A DNA stretch of 64,000 nucleotides, taken from CALNXN01 sp942490645 (lineage in GTDB: Bacteria; Pseudomonadota; Alphaproteobacteria; Rhodobacterales; Rhodobacteraceae). The stretch is taken from the NCBI GenBank assembly GCA_942490645.1, contig CALNXN010000005.1, forward strand, positions 124,001 to 188,000, read 5' to 3'. Below the pieces are notes generated by a model. That model saw only the letters and a list, made by a program, of their open reading frames with translations. It searched no databases and had not been told where the DNA came from. Shown here piece by piece: positions 62,586 to 64,000 of this stretch; position 1 is the stretch's first letter; every line of letters starts with the position of its first letter. A program made the position numbers and the translations under genes.

Positions 62586-62641
62586 CCCTCCCGCAAAACC
62601 GTCTATCTGAACCGGGATGCGACGACAGTAAGGACCATTGA

Positions 62642-63703
62642 ATGTTGGACAGCAGCAATACCGCAGTACGACCCGTTCACGCCAAGCCGGACCATCCGGC
62701 CGTCCCGCGTGAGAAAGTCGGTATTCTGATCGCCAATTTGGGGACGCCGGACAATTACGACTATTGGTCGATGCGTCGGTACCTGAACGAATTCCTGTCA
62801 GACCGGCGTGTGATCGATTATTCGCCGTGGATTTGGCAACCGCTTTTGCAGTTGATCATCCTCAGCAAACGCCCGTTTTCCAGCGGCGCCGCTTACAAGT
62901 CGATCTGGAACGAGGAAGAGGGCGAAAGCCCGCTGATGACAATCACCAAGGCCCAGACAGCCAAGATCAAAGCCGCAATGCACGCCCAATATGGCGATGA
63001 CGTTGTCGTCGATTTCTGCATGCGCTATGGCAACCCATCCACCCGGTCAAAAGTCGCTGAGATGACCGCGGCTGGCTGCCGTAAGATATTGTTTTTCCCG
63101 CTTTATCCGCACTATGCTGGTGCAACTTCTGCAACCGCAAATGACGAGTTTTTCCGCTCTCTGACGTATGAAAAGTGGCAACCTGTGACGCGCACGGTCG
63201 AGCCTTATTTTGACCGGGAAGATTACATTGATGCGCTCGCGCAATCCATCGAACGTGCCTATGCAGGGCTGGAAAAACGGCCCGACATTCTGGTGTGTTC
63301 CTACCATGGTGTCCCGATCCGCTACCTGATGGAGGGCGATCCGTACCACTGTCAGTGCCAGAAAACGACTCGGCTGCTCAAAGAGCGGCTTGGCTGGCAG
63401 GACACCGAGATTACCACAACATTCCAGTCCAAATTCGGCCCCGAAGAATGGCTGCAACCTTACACGGTCGAAGAGGTGGCGCGCCTGGCAGAGGCTGGCA
63501 AAAAGAACATCGCCGTTTGCGCGCCGGCGTTCTCTGCGGACTGCATCGAGACGCTGGAAGAGATTAACGAAGAGATCAAAGAAAGCTTTGAAGAGGCAGG
63601 CGGTGAGTCGTTTACCTACATTCCATGCCTGAATGATGACGATGCCCACATTTCAGCCCTGTCAAATGTCATAACTGACAATTTGAAGGGTTGGCTGGAC
63701 TGA
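62642..63703 (+). CDS. hemH: Ferrochelatase
   Basis: The 353-residue protein is a HemH that inserts iron into protoporphyrin IX in the last step of heme synthesis. It starts with VGILIANLGTPDNYDYWSMRRYL, has the catalytic His222 in CSYHGVPIRY, and FFPLYPHYAG near 151-160. The length is typical of alphaproteobacteria. It is followed by a bidirectional terminator and by a small exported protein in the opposite orientation. Confidence 0.96.
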   Translation: MLDSSNTAVRPVHAKPDHPAVPREKVGILIANLGTPDNYDYWSMRRYLNEFLSDRRVIDYSPWIWQPLLQLIILSKRPFSSGAAYKSIWNEEEGESPLMTITKAQTAKIKAAMHAQYGDDVVVDFCMRYGNPSTRSKVAEMTAAGCRKILFFPLYPHYAGATSATANDEFFRSLTYEKWQPVTRTVEPYFDREDYIDALAQSIERAYAGLEKRPDILVCSYHGVPIRYLMEGDPYHCQCQKTTRLLKERLGWQDTEITTTFQSKFGPEEWLQPYTVEEVARLAEAGKKNIAVCAPAFSADCIETLEEINEEIKESFEEAGGESFTYIPCLNDDDAHISALSNVITDNLKGWLD

Positions 63704-63718
63704 GCGTCACGCCAAACG

Positions 63719-63749
63719 AAAAAAGGCGGTGCTAAGCACCGCCTTTTTT
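63719..63749. terminator. Bidirectional intrinsic terminator between hemH and the small exported protein gene
   Basis: GGCGGTGC (63725-63732) and GCACCGCC (63736-63743) form a perfect 8-bp stem with a TAA loop, with A residues on the left and T residues on the right. It can terminate transcription from both converging genes. Confidence 0.9.
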
Positions 63750-63771
63750 GTCTGTCGTCTGCAGTCAGATA

Positions 63772-63951
63772 TTAGTCGGCCAGAGCCGCGGCAATCAAAA
63801 CCAGCAAAAAGATCGGCAGCAGAGCGCCTGCGGAAGAGCTTGTCGCTTCTTCTACAATCACGGGTGCTTCGATGACCGGGTCTGCCAGCGAGCCAGCATA
63901 AGCAGTCGAAGCTGCAGCTGTCAGAGCAGCGGCGAGAACGAGTTTTTTCAT
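63772..63951 (-). CDS. Small exported protein with C-terminal membrane segment
   Basis: The 59-residue product has a signal peptide (1-19, MKKLVLAAALTAAASTAYA), a short acidic linker and a hydrophobic helix at about 42-58, ending LIAAALAD. A near-perfect ribosome-binding site GGAGGT precedes the ATG by 6 bases. It is convergent with hemH across a shared terminator. The layout fits small periplasmic or membrane proteins seen next to hemH in roseobacters, but I know of no tested function. Confidence 0.78.
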   Translation of the reverse strand: MKKLVLAAALTAAASTAYAGSLADPVIEAPVIVEEATSSSAGALLPIFLLVLIAAALAD

Positions 63952-64000
63952 AACATTACCTCCAGTAATTGCATGACACACGTATTGCGTGCATGCCCCA

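Noticed and set aside
1..64000. CRISPR arrays, insertion sequences, phage genes and integrase/att sites
   Set aside because: I saw no regularly spaced repeats, transposase or integrase motifs, and no tRNA-flanked direct repeats on reading through both strands.

Overview
The window looks like chromosome of a marine alphaproteobacterium of the Rhodobacterales (roseobacter group). This rests on protein sequences and gene order: kdsD-lptC-lptA-lptB-hpf-ptsN with no rpoN, rimP-nusA-ylxR-infB, dnaK-dnaJ, hemH next to a tiny exported protein, two tripartite tricarboxylate transporter (TTT) systems, and many translationally coupled TGATG/ATGA junctions. I saw no tRNA, rRNA, insertion sequence, prophage or CRISPR array. 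This assignment is inference, since no database search was possible.

Region 1 (1-9.6 kb) is a catabolic block. It holds a TTT transporter (substrate-binding protein cut by the window edge, TctB, and a TctA that carries a one-base frameshift), an aldehyde dehydrogenase, and a Tm-1-like/UPF0261 protein. An HpaR-type MarR repressor then diverges from hpaE-like, type I extradiol dioxygenase (homoprotocatechuate type) and fumarylacetoacetate-hydrolase-family genes. Together these suggest uptake and meta-cleavage of an aromatic acid resembling homoprotocatechuate. Region 2 (9.7-18.6 kb) has an RND efflux pair, a two-part alpha/beta hydrolase-membrane protein, and a three-gene cassette of an unknown membrane protein, a MoxR-type AAA ATPase and a VWA/metallopeptidase-like protein. 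Region 3 (18.6-23.0 kb) is a second, intact TTT operon diverging from a Gfo/Idh/MocA oxidoreductase.

Region 4 (23.0-38.0 kb) is envelope biogenesis. It begins with RNase D, then KdsD and LptC/A/B (Kdo synthesis and LPS transport), HPF and PtsN. A minus-strand glycan block follows: galU, galE, two paralogous glycosyltransferases, a GT14-like glycosyltransferase and a sulfotransferase with a possible second sulfotransferase-like half. KdsB, CysQ (which removes PAP, the by-product of sulfation) and a KpsM-like exporter permease come next. I read the whole as a candidate sulfated surface-polysaccharide locus.

Region 5 (38.2-64 kb) is mostly housekeeping: AlkB, DnaK/DnaJ, a GNAT enzyme, a phosphate-binding-like/OmpA fusion with an unknown partner, SecA, a parvulin, ArgJ, MutT, a 44-residue protein, and infB-ylxR-nusA-rimP read leftward behind a terminator-like leader hairpin. 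A half-length Tat-exported solute-binding protein, proline iminopeptidase, UbiG, a MarR regulator, a nitrilase-family amidase, glutaredoxin, ComF, an NDUFAF5-like protein and ferrochelatase complete the window. The least explained items are the rimP leader hairpin, the sulfation locus, the MoxR cassette, the 44-residue ORF and the NDUFAF5-like protein with a degenerate SAM site.
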